44,600 bases of DNA from the NCBI GenBank assembly GCA_025937895.1, contig JAICQL010000041.1:1-44600 (forward strand), in the 5' to 3' direction. A program made the translations under genes and the position numbers. Every line of letters starts with the position of its first letter. Within the stretch, counting starts at the first letter, position 1. This DNA is from Polyangiaceae bacterium. GTDB lineage: Bacteria > Myxococcota_A > Polyangia > Polyangiales > Polyangiaceae. Below, in pieces: positions 1 to 8,444 of this stretch. The notes beneath the pieces are model-generated. The model saw only the letters and a list, made by a program, of their open reading frames with translations. It was not told the DNA's origin and searched no databases.

Positions 1-332
1 AGGCCGTGATGGCCTGCTTCCCCGCCGCCGCGCTTGAGCTTGATCGCCCCGAGCGGCAGATCCAACTCATCGTGCACCACCAGGGTGCGCTGCACGGGGA
101 TCTCGAAGAACGTCATCGCCCTGCGTACACTTTTGCCCGAAGAGTTCATGAACGTGAGCGGCTTCAACAGCACGAGCTCCTCGGCCTCGACCTGCGTGAC
201 GAGCAGCTGCCCCTGGAAGCGCTCGCTCCAGCTGCCGGTGGCGGGGGCCAGGCGATCCAGCACACGAAACCCGACGTTGTGAGGCGTACGGGCGTAGCGT
301 GTGCCTGGGTTGCCAAGGCCCACGACCAACAT
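1..332 (-). CDS. pth: Peptidyl-tRNA hydrolase, partial (C-terminal part outside window)
   Basis: Releases tRNA from peptidyl-tRNAs that drop off the ribosome in the cytoplasm. The reverse strand from ATG 332 reads MLVVGLGNPGTRYARTPHNV, the diagnostic Pth N-terminus with the GLGNPG loop and the catalytic His of the PHNVGF motif (about residue 18). PLTFMNSSG and HDELDLPLG follow, both family signatures, and the frame runs off the window at base 1. The start shares one base with the rplY stop (TGATG), so the two genes are translationally coupled. The order prs-rplY-pth is common in bacteria. About 110 of the usual 190 or so residues are visible. Confidence 0.96.
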   Translation of the reverse strand, partial: MLVVGLGNPGTRYARTPHNVGFRVLDRLAPATGSWSERFQGQLLVTQVEAEELVLLKPLTFMNSSGKSVRRAMTFFEIPVQRTLVVHDELDLPLGAIKLKRGGGEAGHHG

Positions 333-967
333 CACGAAGCCTTCGGAGCCTCCGACGGCTTGGCTGCGCCGCCCTCGGCCGTGGCGCCCGCCTCTTCCTC
401 GTCACGCCGCTTCTTGGCGGTCACGACGGCGGCCACGGTGCGCTCTGGCGGAAGCAACACCTCGAGCCCATCCGGCAGCTGCAAATCCTTCACGTGAGCG
501 GCGCTGTCGAGGCCCAGTGACGTGACGTCGTGCACCAGCTTGACCGGGATCTGGCCGGGGCGGCAGCGCACCGGCAGCTTGCGGAACACCTGGTGGAGCT
601 CGCCGCCGAGGGTCACGCCCTCTGGCTTGCCCGTGAGCTCCAGCTTGACCTCGACGTCAACCGTCTTATCGAGGTCGATCTTCTTGAAATCCACGTGCAA
701 GAAGGCGCGAGTGACGGGGTGGATCTGATAGTCGACCACCAGCGCCGGGAAGCTCGACTGCCCTGCGACCTGGATGTCTACCACGGTGTTCAGGCCGAGC
801 TCGCCGGCGAGGATCTTGGCCAGCGCCTTCGGCGAAACCGCGAGCGGCGTCGCCTCCAGCCCCGCGCCGTATGCCACGGCCGGCATCTGCCCCTGCGTGC
901 GCAAGCGGCGGCACGGACCCTTGCCTTGGGTGGGACGGATGCTCGCCTCGAGAGAGTTGGTTGTCAT
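332..967 (-). CDS. rplY: 50S ribosomal protein L25 / general stress protein Ctc
   Basis: Binds 5S rRNA in the large ribosomal subunit. The 211-residue product is the long two-domain (TL5/Ctc) form: an N-terminal L25 domain (about residues 5-95, ending around the HPVTRAFLHVDF segment) and a C-terminal beta domain (about 100-190), followed by an acidic, Ala-rich tail with a basic KKRRDEEE stretch. The ATG at 967 has an AGGA Shine-Dalgarno about 9 nt upstream, supporting this start. The gene lies between prs and pth, as in many genomes. Its leader begins with an array of palindromes (988-1090), so RNA-level or operator-type control is possible, but this is inference. Confidence 0.95.
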   Translation of the reverse strand: MTTNSLEASIRPTQGKGPCRRLRTQGQMPAVAYGAGLEATPLAVSPKALAKILAGELGLNTVVDIQVAGQSSFPALVVDYQIHPVTRAFLHVDFKKIDLDKTVDVEVKLELTGKPEGVTLGGELHQVFRKLPVRCRPGQIPVKLVHDVTSLGLDSAAHVKDLQLPDGLEVLLPPERTVAAVVTAKKRRDEEEAGATAEGGAAKPSEAPKAS

Positions 968-987
968 GTTGCGTTCCTACAAACCCT

Positions 988-1090
988 GGTGACCTTGTCA
1001 CCCGAAACCCTGTGCGGTGTCACCGAAGCCGGTGACGCTGTCGTCTGAAACTGGTGACCTTGTCACCGAAAGGCTGGTGACTCTGTCACC
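988..1090. repeat. Tandem array of five GGTGAC-N3-GTCACC palindromes upstream of rplY
   Basis: Perfect 15-bp dyads (6-bp arms, 3-nt centre) lie at 988-1002, 1053-1067 and 1076-1090. A degenerate copy lies at 1031-1045 and a collapsed copy, GGTGTCACC, at 1016-1024. Centres are about 18-25 bp apart, and most units are followed by GAAA. The array starts 21 bp upstream of the rplY start codon, so it is either 5' leader RNA (serial hairpins) or operator-like DNA. No known element was recognised. Confidence 0.85.
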
Positions 1091-1155
1091 CGCAGGTAGC
1101 CGCTGGCTCGGCCCTACTGCCGGCAAGCTGCCGAGCTAACTCCCCCAGCCTGCTC

Positions 1156-1245
1156 GGCAGTCTCGCTTCTTGCAGTCTGGCTTCTTGCAGCCTGATCTTT
1201 TGCAGCCTGATCTTTTGCAGCCTGATCTTTTGCAGCCTGGTTCCT
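1156..1245. repeat. 15-bp minisatellite, six copies
   Basis: The unit TGCAGCCTGATCTTT occurs three times perfectly at 1186-1230. It is flanked by diverged copies at 1156-1170, 1171-1185 and 1231-1245. The unit length is a multiple of three, so it reads open on the minus strand as a KDQAA-type repeat, but no start with a ribosome site supports a gene. Degenerate copies of GAGGAACCGGC (minus strand) continue towards prs around 1262-1300. The whole 968-1356 spacer holds only this array and the palindromes; no gene or clear terminator is seen. Confidence 0.85.
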
Positions 1246-1356
1246 GAAAGACCGGTGGCTGAGACGCCGGTTCCTCAATGATGCCGGTTCCTCAAATGAT
1301 AACGTGTGCCGATCCAGAAAAGTGGGCCAGCCTTCTGTCACTACGCAGCTGGTCGG

Positions 1357-2304
1357 TCAAACGAAAAGCGAGCTGACCGAGTCATTCGCGTCAATTCGGC
1401 GGATGGCCTCGGCAAGCAGGCGCGCAATCGACAGATATCTGATTTTTTTACAGGACCGGCTCTCCTTCGAGGCCGGAATCGAATTGGTGACCACCACCTC
1501 ATCGATGGGGGACTCCTCAATCCGCTGGATGGCAGGGCCGCTGAAGACGCCATGGGTGGCACAGGCCACAACCCGCCGAGCGCCCTTGTCCATGACGGCG
1601 CGGGCCGCATTGCACAGGGTGCCCGCCGTGTCGATCAGGTCATCCAGGATGATGCACTCGCGATCCTTCACGTCGCCGATGAGATGCATCACCTCGCTCT
1701 CATTGGCGCGAGCGCGGCGCTTGTCGATAATCGCCAGCGACGCACCCAGGCGCTTGGAGTAGGCCCGCGCGCGCTCCACGCCGCCCGCGTCCGGAGAGAC
1801 GAAGACCGCGCTCTGGTCAAAGCGCGTCTTCAGGTAGTCCTCCAGGAAGACGGGCAGCGCGAACAGGTGATCGAAGGGGATGGTAAAGAAGCCCTGTATT
1901 TGCGCCGCATGCAGGTCCACGCACAGGACCCGGCTGACGCCGGCGGTCTGCAGCAAGTCGGCGATCAGCCGCGAAGTGATGGGCGTGCGCGGCGCCATCT
2001 TGCGGTCCTGACGCGCGTAGCCGTAGTACGGCAGCACCGCCGTGATCGACCCGGCCGAGGCCCGGCGCAGCGCGTCGACCATGATCAGCAGCTCGATCAG
2101 GTTGTCATTGACGGGCGAGCATGTCGGCTGAATCACATACGTGTGAACGCCGCGGACGTTCTCCTCAATCTGGCAGAACATCTCCCCGTCACTGAAATTG
2201 GACAGGCGCGCCGCGCCGAGTCTGGTACCCAGCCCTTGAGCGATGGCCTCCGCCAGCTCACGGTTCGCATTTCCCGAAAACAGTCCCAGACTCTTAATCG
2301 CCAC
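1357..2304 (-). CDS. prs: Ribose-phosphate pyrophosphokinase (PRPP synthetase)
   Basis: Makes PRPP from ribose 5-phosphate and ATP for purine, pyrimidine, His, Trp and NAD synthesis. The 315-residue length is typical. Family signatures are present: FSDGE near residue 38, the YGYARQDRK flexible loop (about 94-102), the DLHAAQIQGFF signature (about 129-139) and the PRPP-binding loop DDLIDTAGT (about 220-228). Start ATG 2304 gives the usual N-terminus beginning LGLFSGNAN. The gene sits upstream of rplY-pth. A TTGACT hexamer lies on the minus strand about 110 bp upstream, but no convincing -10 box accompanies it. The gene is separated from the upstream E2 gene by a terminator, so it is probably transcribed independently. 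Confidence 0.97.
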   Translation of the reverse strand: MAIKSLGLFSGNANRELAEAIAQGLGTRLGAARLSNFSDGEMFCQIEENVRGVHTYVIQPTCSPVNDNLIELLIMVDALRRASAGSITAVLPYYGYARQDRKMAPRTPITSRLIADLLQTAGVSRVLCVDLHAAQIQGFFTIPFDHLFALPVFLEDYLKTRFDQSAVFVSPDAGGVERARAYSKRLGASLAIIDKRRARANESEVMHLIGDVKDRECIILDDLIDTAGTLCNAARAVMDKGARRVVACATHGVFSGPAIQRIEESPIDEVVVTNSIPASKESRSCKKIRYLSIARLLAEAIRRIDANDSVSSLFV

Positions 2305-2510
2305 GTTTTACCGCATCCAGCGCCGAGGGAACATCGCACCCGCGACATCCCAGCCTGGCAGCCCTGAGGGCCGCTGATTTGCGGGGGCGGCTTAGCAGCG
2401 CCTCTGAACAGAGTCAAACGCCGGCAAGATGCGACATCACTGGACGTAAAAACAGGCCATTGGTACGCAGGTTTGCAGCCCCGGCCACGTAACCAGCAAG
2501 GCAAACGAAA

Positions 2511-2534
2511 ACCGCAGGCCAACTGGCCTGCGGT
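2511..2534 (-). terminator. Rho-independent terminator after the E2 gene
   Basis: ACCGCAGGCC at 2511-2520 pairs perfectly with GGCCTGCGGT at 2525-2534 across a 4-nt loop. On the minus strand the hairpin is followed by a T-rich tract (TTTTCGTTT). It lies about 60 nt past the E2 stop codon and closes the bkd-type operon before prs. Confidence 0.85.
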
Positions 2535-2592
2535 TCGTGTTTCGGGCTGCTGCTCGAGCCTGCTGCTCGAGGATGCAGCCGGGCCGGGCGGA

Positions 2593-3978
2593 TCAGCGCA
2601 GGGACAGCATCAAGCGATCGGGATCCTGCAGCAGCTCGACCACGTGGAGCACGAAGGACGCGCCGGCGTGCCCGTCGATCACGCGGTGGTCGAACGAAAC
2701 GCCCAGGTTCATCGTGTTGCCCACCACGATCTGCCCGTCCTTGACCACGGGCTTCTGCTTGATCTGCGGCACGTACAGGATGCCGACCTCGGGGTAGTTG
2801 ATGACGGGAGTGGCGAAGCTCCCGCCCAGCTTGCCCAGGGAGGTAATGGTGAAGGAAGAGCCGCCCAGATCCTCGCGGCGCACCTTGCCCTCGCGAGCCT
2901 CCTTGCTCAGCCGCTCGATCTCACGCGCGATATCGAGAATGCCGAGCTGATCGGCCCCGCGCAGCACCGGCACCACCAGACCGTTGTCGGTGGAGACGGC
3001 GATGCCGAGATCGTAGCTGCCCTTGAGCACCAGCTCGCCCTTCTCATCATCCACGACCGCGTTGAGCGTCGGATTCTTGCGCAGCGCCGACACCACGGCC
3101 TTGACGATGAGCGGCAGGAAATTGAGCTTGACGCCCTCCTCGTCCGCATAGCTCTTGAGGCGGTGGCGCAGCTCCATGAGCGGCGAGACCTCGGCCTCCT
3201 CCCAGTACGTGAAGTGGGCGGCGGTGCGCTTGGAGCGCGCCATGTTCTCGAACACGCGCTTGCGCAGGCCGCGGATCGGCATGCGCTGATCTCCGCGGCC
3301 CTCGCTGATGCGCGGCGCCGGAGCCGGAGCGGGTGAGGCGGCTGCGGCCGGAGCAGAGGCCGCTGCAGGAGCCCCGCCCCTGCGTGCATGTGCCTCGACG
3401 TCTTCCTTCGTGACCCGCTGGTTCGGGCCCGTGGGGGTTACTCGCCGCAAGTCGACGTCCAGCTCACGCGCCAGCTTGCGCGTGGCCGGCGCAGCCAGCG
3501 GCTTGTCGTTGAAGTAGCCACCGCTCGCGCCGTTGCCGCCGCCGGGAGCCACGACCCCGGGCAGATCATCCTCCAGCTGAAACACCGGGGACGACTCGTC
3601 TTTGCCCTTGGCAGCCGCCTTCTCCGGCGCCTTCTGCTCGGGGCGCGCCGGTGTCGGTGCGCTCGCCTGCTTGGCCGCAGGGGCCGGCGCTGCTGCCGGG
3701 GCCGGCGCGGCGGGCTGTGGAGCGGCCTCGCCATTGGCGCCCAGATCGAGCACCACGAGCACCTGCCCGACCGGGATCACGTCCCCGACCTCACCCTTCA
3801 GCTCGGAGATCTTGCCGGCCTTGGGGGCACCGATGGTGACCGTGGCCTTGTCGGTCATCACCTCGACCAGATCCTGGTCCTCCTTGACCCCGTCTCCGAC
3901 GGCCACGAGCCAGTTGACGATTTCACCCTCGGTGACGCCTTCACCGATATCCGGAAGCTTGAACTCGAACTTTGACAT
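2593..3978 (-). CDS. Dihydrolipoamide acyltransferase, E2 of a branched-chain-type 2-oxoacid dehydrogenase complex
   Basis: Forms the E2 core and transfers acyl groups from the E1-bound intermediate to CoA through a lipoyl arm. The 461 residues show one N-terminal lipoyl domain (about 1-80) with the lipoylated lysine in MTDKAT (Lys44), an Ala/Pro-rich linker, a peripheral subunit-binding domain (about 165-200, ATRKLARELDVDL), a second flexible linker, and the catalytic domain (about 235-461). The active-site motif HRVIDG places catalytic His at 431 and Asp at 435. It lies 40 nt downstream of E1-beta and ends at a terminator. No E3 gene is in the window. E1 features favour branched-chain rather than acetoin or pyruvate substrates. 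Confidence 0.93.
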   Translation of the reverse strand: MSKFEFKLPDIGEGVTEGEIVNWLVAVGDGVKEDQDLVEVMTDKATVTIGAPKAGKISELKGEVGDVIPVGQVLVVLDLGANGEAAPQPAAPAPAAAPAPAAKQASAPTPARPEQKAPEKAAAKGKDESSPVFQLEDDLPGVVAPGGGNGASGGYFNDKPLAAPATRKLARELDVDLRRVTPTGPNQRVTKEDVEAHARRGGAPAAASAPAAAASPAPAPAPRISEGRGDQRMPIRGLRKRVFENMARSKRTAAHFTYWEEAEVSPLMELRHRLKSYADEEGVKLNFLPLIVKAVVSALRKNPTLNAVVDDEKGELVLKGSYDLGIAVSTDNGLVVPVLRGADQLGILDIAREIERLSKEAREGKVRREDLGGSSFTITSLGKLGGSFATPVINYPEVGILYVPQIKQKPVVKDGQIVVGNTMNLGVSFDHRVIDGHAGASFVLHVVELLQDPDRLMLSLR

Positions 3979-4018
3979 GGGGTTGTTTCCTGCTGCGCCC
4001 GCGGGTCCGGCTTACGCC

Positions 4019-4996
4019 TCAGCCCGATTGCACGGCCCGTAGAAGGGCCGGAAGAATGCGGTTGGACAGCGGTAAGTAATCCATTTCGAGCGCATATGGG
4101 AACGGGGTATCGAAGCCCGTCACGCGGATCGGTGGGGATTGCAGGTGATAGAACACCCGCTCGGTGACCAGGCTGCAAAGCTCGGCCCCGAACCCACAGG
4201 TTCGCGGGGCCTCGTGCACGACCACGAGCCTGCCCGTCTTTCGTACGCTGCTGACGATGGTGTCGATGTCCACGGGCCAGAGCGTACGCAGATCGATCAC
4301 CTCGGCCTCGACACCCTGCTGCGCCGCCTTGGTTGCCGCGTCCACCGCCTCGTACAGCATGGCGCCGTACGCCAGCACCGTGACGTCGGAGCCGCTGCGC
4401 ACGACCGCCGCCGTGCCCAGCGGCAGCGCAAAGTCCCCCGCCGGCACCTCGCCCTTGGCGGCGCGATAGATGCGCTTGGGCTCGAGAAACAGCACCGGAT
4501 CGGGATCGCGGATGGCCGAGGTCAGCAGGCCCTTGGCGTCGATCGGGCTCGACGGACACACCACCTTCAGGCCCGGCACGTGGATGAAGTGCGCCTCGGG
4601 GTGCTGTGAGTGGTAGTGCCCACCGCGGATGCCGCCCCCCACGGGCGCGCGGATGACCATCTTGGCCGAGTGATCGCCACCCGAGCGATAGCGCATCTTT
4701 GCCAGCTCGTTGACGATCTGATCGTACGCAGGCCAGATGAAGTCGGCGAACTGAATCTCGGGCACGGGCACCAGACCGTACAGCGCCATGCCCACGGCGC
4801 AGCCGATGATGCCGCCCTCACTCAGGGGCGTGTCGATCACGCGATCTTCACCGAACTCGTCGAACAGCTGCTGGGTGACGCGGAACACCCCGCCCACCTT
4901 GCCGACGTCTTCTCCGAGCAAGACCACGCGATCGTTGCGACGCATCTCCTGCCGCAGAGCGTCGTTGATCGCCTGCACCATGTTCATCTGCGGCAT
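4019..4996 (-). CDS. 2-oxoacid (branched-chain-type) dehydrogenase E1 component, beta subunit
   Basis: Pairs with the alpha subunit to build the thiamine-diphosphate site that decarboxylates branched-chain 2-oxoacids. The 325-residue length is standard. Family motifs: LLGEDVGKVGGVF (about 26-38), the RVIDTPLSEGGIIG segment, VPEIQFADFIWPAYDQI, and HPEAHFIHVPGLKVVCPSSP (about 132-151). The C-terminal transketolase domain contains DLRTLWPVD. The start ATG 4996 lies three bases after the E1-alpha stop, implying coupled translation. In myxobacteria this complex supplies iso-branched acyl-CoA primers for fatty acids; applying that here is inference from family knowledge. Confidence 0.93.
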   Translation of the reverse strand: MPQMNMVQAINDALRQEMRRNDRVVLLGEDVGKVGGVFRVTQQLFDEFGEDRVIDTPLSEGGIIGCAVGMALYGLVPVPEIQFADFIWPAYDQIVNELAKMRYRSGGDHSAKMVIRAPVGGGIRGGHYHSQHPEAHFIHVPGLKVVCPSSPIDAKGLLTSAIRDPDPVLFLEPKRIYRAAKGEVPAGDFALPLGTAAVVRSGSDVTVLAYGAMLYEAVDAATKAAQQGVEAEVIDLRTLWPVDIDTIVSSVRKTGRLVVVHEAPRTCGFGAELCSLVTERVFYHLQSPPIRVTGFDTPFPYALEMDYLPLSNRILPALLRAVQSG

Positions 4997-4999
4997 CGT

Positions 5000-6094
5000 T
5001 CACTCCGAGCTGCGGTGGGGCGCGGCCAGTGCCTCGGCGCGCTGCTCTTCCAGATTCCAGGTCGGGCGCTCATACACGTCCTCGAACATCGACTCCAGCC
5101 GGGGGCGCGGCGCCTTCTCCGCCTGCGCCACCGCAGCGCGGAAGCGCTCCTCCAGGTTGCGCACCACCTCTTCCTCCTGCCGATCGCTCCACTCGCCGTG
5201 CCGCTCGAGGTAGCGGCGCAGGCGCGCCAGCGGATCCCGCTCGGCCCAGGGCGTGAGCGCATCGGAGCCGCGGTACGCGTTGGGGTCGTCGCTCGTGGAG
5301 TGGCCGCCCATGCGGTAGGTGATGGCTTCGATCAGGGTCGCGCCAGCGCCGCTGCTGGCGCGCGCGAGCGCCTGCTTCACCGCAAAGACGACCGCGAACA
5401 CGTCGTTGCCGTCGACGCGCACGCTCGGCACACCGTAGGCATCGCCCTTCTGCGCAAACGTCTCCGACGCCGTCTGCCGCTCGGTGGGAACGCTGATGGC
5501 CCAGCCGTTATTGCGGCAGAACAGCACGCTCGGGGTCTTGAACACGCCCGCGAAGTTCATGCCGCTGTGAAAGTCGTTGGAGCTGGTGGCGCCGTCACCG
5601 AAGTAGATGAGCGTCGCCAGATCCTCGCGGCGCAGGCGCGCGGCCCAGGCAAAGCCGACACCCTGCGTGATCTGCGTGCCCACCGGTGAGCTGATGCTCA
5701 TCCACTTGGCGCGGCGGCAGGTGTAGTGGTCCGGCATCTGGCGCCCCCGCACGATGTCGTTGTCGTTGCCGAACATGTTGTCGATGAAGCTCTGCAGCGG
5801 CAGCCCGCGCATCAGCGCCGCACCGAACTCGCGATAGCAGGGGAAGATCCAGTCCTGCTGGCGCAGCGCAAATGCGGAGCCGAGGATGGCCGCCTCTTCC
5901 CCCAGACAGCCCACGTGGAAGCCGATGCGCCCCTGGCGCTGGAGCGCCGTCAAGCGCTCGTCGATCAGCCGCGTCTCCACCATGTGGCGGTAGAGAAAAC
6001 GCAGCTCATCCCAGGTCAGCTTGGGATCTTGATCGGGCGCCAGTGTTCCATCGTCCAGCAGGCTTCGATTGACCTTGGTGCTCACGCCCTCCAT
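5000..6094 (-). CDS. 2-oxoacid (branched-chain-type) dehydrogenase E1 component, alpha subunit
   Basis: Binds thiamine diphosphate and decarboxylates the 2-oxoacid. The thiamine motif runs from YFGDGATSS to FCRNNGWAIS. The SSPVGTQITQGVGFAWA region and the phosphorylation-loop-like YRMGGHSTSDDP match the branched-chain (Bkd) E1-alpha family better than PdhA. I chose ATG 6094 (364 residues). An in-frame GTG at 6163 would add 23 unconserved residues, and neither start has a strong Shine-Dalgarno. The gene follows lipA by about 150 bp and precedes E1-beta by three bases. With lipA beside it, the operon encodes both a lipoyl-dependent complex and the enzyme that builds the cofactor. Confidence 0.92.
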   Translation of the reverse strand: MEGVSTKVNRSLLDDGTLAPDQDPKLTWDELRFLYRHMVETRLIDERLTALQRQGRIGFHVGCLGEEAAILGSAFALRQQDWIFPCYREFGAALMRGLPLQSFIDNMFGNDNDIVRGRQMPDHYTCRRAKWMSISSPVGTQITQGVGFAWAARLRREDLATLIYFGDGATSSNDFHSGMNFAGVFKTPSVLFCRNNGWAISVPTERQTASETFAQKGDAYGVPSVRVDGNDVFAVVFAVKQALARASSGAGATLIEAITYRMGGHSTSDDPNAYRGSDALTPWAERDPLARLRRYLERHGEWSDRQEEEVVRNLEERFRAAVAQAEKAPRPRLESMFEDVYERPTWNLEEQRAEALAAPHRSSE

Positions 6095-6241
6095 CGGGCT
6101 CAACCGTAATTGTCGTGGGTCCAACTCACAATCCCTGCGTGAACGCCCGGTCGAGGAAAGCACCTCTGCCGAGCGGCACAGTTAATGAAAGCCCGTCGGG
6201 CGGAGCGAAGCCCGCGCCCCACCGTGCAGAACGGCACTGGC

Positions 6242-7369
6242 TCAGCGCCTTACAAGACCTGCGGCGGGGATGAGCTGTACCGACGCTTGGTGCGAACGCG
6301 ATGACGCAGCGCCTTCCACGCCTTCAGCGCCGAGTGAAGCGCTGGAAGGCTGAACAACCGGACGATGGTGGCTGCCGGGCGCCGCCGCATCCGCGGGCCG
6401 CGCGCGCGTGGCCACAAAGGCCTCTGCCGCGTGATAGCTGGAGCGAACCAGCGGCCCCGATGCGACGAACTGAAAGCCCATGCGCCGCCCCTCCTGCTCG
6501 TAGCGAGCAAACTGCTCCGGCGTGACATAGCGCACCACCGGCGCGTGCTTGGGGGTGGGCCTCAGGTATTGCCCGAGGGTGACGATGTCGACGGACGCCG
6601 CGCGCAGGTCTGCCATCGACTCCAGGATCTCGTCGTCCGTCTCGCCCAGGCCGACCATCAGCGAGCTCTTGGTGAGCCGCTCCGGCGCCTCCTGCTTGGC
6701 CATGCGCAGTACGTCCAGGCTGCGATCGTAGCTACAGCGCCCGTCGCGAATCGCCGGGGTGAGCGCGCGCGTGACCTCCAGGTTGTGCGCGAAGACGTCC
6801 GGCGCCGCCCCCACCACCGTGGCGATGGCGTCGCGCTGGCCGCGAAAATCCCCCACCAACGTCTCGATCAACATTTGCGGCCGCCGCCGCTTCAACGAGC
6901 GAACCGTCTGCGCCACGTGCTCTGCCCCGCCATCGAGCAGATCGTCGCGATCGACCATGGTCAGCACGGCGTACGACAGATCGAGCTCCGCCAGCGCGCG
7001 GGCCACGTGCTCGGGCTCGCGCGGATCCACCGCGCCGCGCGGGTTGCCCGTCTTCACGGCGCAGAAGCGACAGCCGCGGGTGCAGGTATCACCCAGGATC
7101 ATCACCGTGGCGGTACCCGCCGCCCAGCACTCCCCCACGTTCGGACAGCGCGCTTCCTCGCACACGGTGTGCAGATCGAGCTTGCGCAGAGTCTGCTTCA
7201 GACGCCGGTATTCAGCGCCACCGGGCGCCCTCACCTTCAACCAGTTTGGCTTCGGATCACGTGCGGGGCGCGCCGGGCGCTCCGAAATGTCACTGGACGG
7301 CGCTGGGCCCCCACCGGATGCGCTCAGCGCTACGCCACCTTCGGCCTCGCCGAGAGCGTCGGAGCTCAT
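6242..7369 (-). CDS. lipA: Lipoyl synthase (radical SAM)
   Basis: Inserts two sulfurs into protein-bound octanoyl groups to make lipoyl cofactor. Both cluster motifs are intact: the auxiliary cluster [12 protein letters not shown] (Cys70, 75, 81) and the radical-[11 protein letters not shown] (Cys96, 100, 103). The late [11 protein letters not shown] segment supplies the conserved C-terminal serine. The 375 residues are longer than the usual 300-320: about 35 unconserved Ser/Gly/Pro-rich residues at the N-terminus and a tail of about 55 residues. The ATG overlaps the mtnA stop by four bases (ATGA), so expression is coupled. No lipB is in the window. The gene is placed directly before the lipoyl-using 2-oxoacid dehydrogenase genes. 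Confidence 0.96.
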   Translation of the reverse strand: MSSDALGEAEGGVALSASGGGPAPSSDISERPARPARDPKPNWLKVRAPGGAEYRRLKQTLRKLDLHTVCEEARCPNVGECWAAGTATVMILGDTCTRGCRFCAVKTGNPRGAVDPREPEHVARALAELDLSYAVLTMVDRDDLLDGGAEHVAQTVRSLKRRRPQMLIETLVGDFRGQRDAIATVVGAAPDVFAHNLEVTRALTPAIRDGRCSYDRSLDVLRMAKQEAPERLTKSSLMVGLGETDDEILESMADLRAASVDIVTLGQYLRPTPKHAPVVRYVTPEQFARYEQEGRRMGFQFVASGPLVRSSYHAAEAFVATRARPADAAAPGSHHRPVVQPSSASLGAEGVEGAASSRSHQASVQLIPAAGLVRR

Positions 7370-8442
7370 GCGCCGGACCTCAGCTCATCGGGCCGAAAAG
7401 TCCCGCGTTCAGTGAAAAAACGAGTCACGTATGGGGCTGGTGTAACATCAAATGCGGGATTGAGCACGCCCACACCTTCCGGCACCCAGCGTTGCCGGCC
7501 GGCGGGCGTCGAGGCCATTTTCTCGCCAGCTTGCTCGGTGAATGGGATGTCGGTGATCTCGCTGGCAGGTCGAAACTCGATGGGAATGTCCGCCCCGCGC
7601 GCACAGGCGAGATCGACCGTCGACCAGGGCGCCGCGACGTACATCGGGCGGCCATGGAGATGGGACAGACAGGCCACCGTGTAGGTGCCGATCTTGTTTG
7701 CAAAATCCCCGTTGGCGGCGATGCGATCCGCGCCCACCACGGTGAGCGTGATCTCGCCCCGCCCAAACCAGTAGCCGGAGCTGTTGTCGCAGATCACCTC
7801 GACCGGGATGCCGCTGCGATGCAGCTCCCAGGCGGTGAGGCGTGCGCCCTGCAGATACGGGCGAGTCTCATCCGCGAGCACGCGCACTCGCTTGCCCATG
7901 TCTCGCGCGGCGCGGATGACCCCGAGCGCCGTGCCGTAGCCGCCAGTGGCGAGCGCACCGGCGTTGCAGTGGGTCAAAATGGTGGCCCCATCTGGCACGA
8001 GCTCGGCGCCGTGAGCGCCCATGCGGCGGCAAGCCGCGACGTCTTCGCGATGGATCGCGCGCGCCTCCTCCGCCAGTGCCGGCAGGAGCTCGGACGCCGC
8101 CGTGCCGCGAGCGCGGGCCAGCATGCGCTCCAGCGCCCAGGCCAGGTTCACGGCGGTGGGCCGGGTTTGCCGCAGTCGTGCCGCGGCGCTCTCGAGCTGA
8201 GCGAGCGAGCTGGCCGCCAGCACCAGGCCGTACGCCGCGGTGATGCCGATGGCCGGCGCGCCCCGCACCACCATCGTGGTGATCGCCTCCGCCACCTGCT
8301 CCACACTGCGCAGGCGAACATAGAGCTCCTCGCGCGGCAGCCGGCGCTGCTCCAGCAAGATCACCTCGTCGTTCGCCAGGCTCAGCTCCACCGCCGAGTA
8401 GCTCTCCCCGCTCAACGGCTCTGGATGAGGCAGTGCTGCCAC
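7366..8442 (-). CDS. mtnA: S-methyl-5-thioribose-1-phosphate isomerase
   Basis: Converts 5-methylthioribose 1-phosphate to the ribulose form in the methionine salvage pathway. With GTG 8442 as start the product is 358 residues, normal for MtnA. Motifs: VVRGAPAIG (58-66), [10 protein letters not shown] with catalytic Cys159, [15 protein letters not shown] (190-204), and [18 protein letters not shown] with catalytic Asp239. The start is two bases after the gatB stop, with GGAAGGA upstream. A longer reading frame exists upstream but overlaps gatB and carries no homology. No other methionine-salvage gene is adjacent, so its place between gatB and lipA is probably an operon accident rather than a functional link. 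Confidence 0.93.
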   Translation of the reverse strand: MAALPHPEPLSGESYSAVELSLANDEVILLEQRRLPREELYVRLRSVEQVAEAITTMVVRGAPAIGITAAYGLVLAASSLAQLESAAARLRQTRPTAVNLAWALERMLARARGTAASELLPALAEEARAIHREDVAACRRMGAHGAELVPDGATILTHCNAGALATGGYGTALGVIRAARDMGKRVRVLADETRPYLQGARLTAWELHRSGIPVEVICDNSSGYWFGRGEITLTVVGADRIAANGDFANKIGTYTVACLSHLHGRPMYVAAPWSTVDLACARGADIPIEFRPASEITDIPFTEQAGEKMASTPAGRQRWVPEGVGVLNPAFDVTPAPYVTRFFTERGTFRPDELRSGA

Positions 8443-8444
8443 CT

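Noticed and set aside
1114..1341. 75-codon minus-strand frame after prs with KDQAA repeats
   Set aside because: It is created by the 15-bp tandem repeat; the GTG start has no ribosome site and nothing outside the repeat looks protein-like.
6095..6163. N-terminal extension of E1-alpha from GTG 6163
   Set aside because: The 23 extra residues are unlike E1-alpha N-termini and no Shine-Dalgarno sits at a proper distance; kept only as an alternative.
6165..6241. Terminator between lipA and E1-alpha
   Set aside because: GGGC/GCCC pairings exist but no stable stem with a U-tract could be drawn; treated as read-through.
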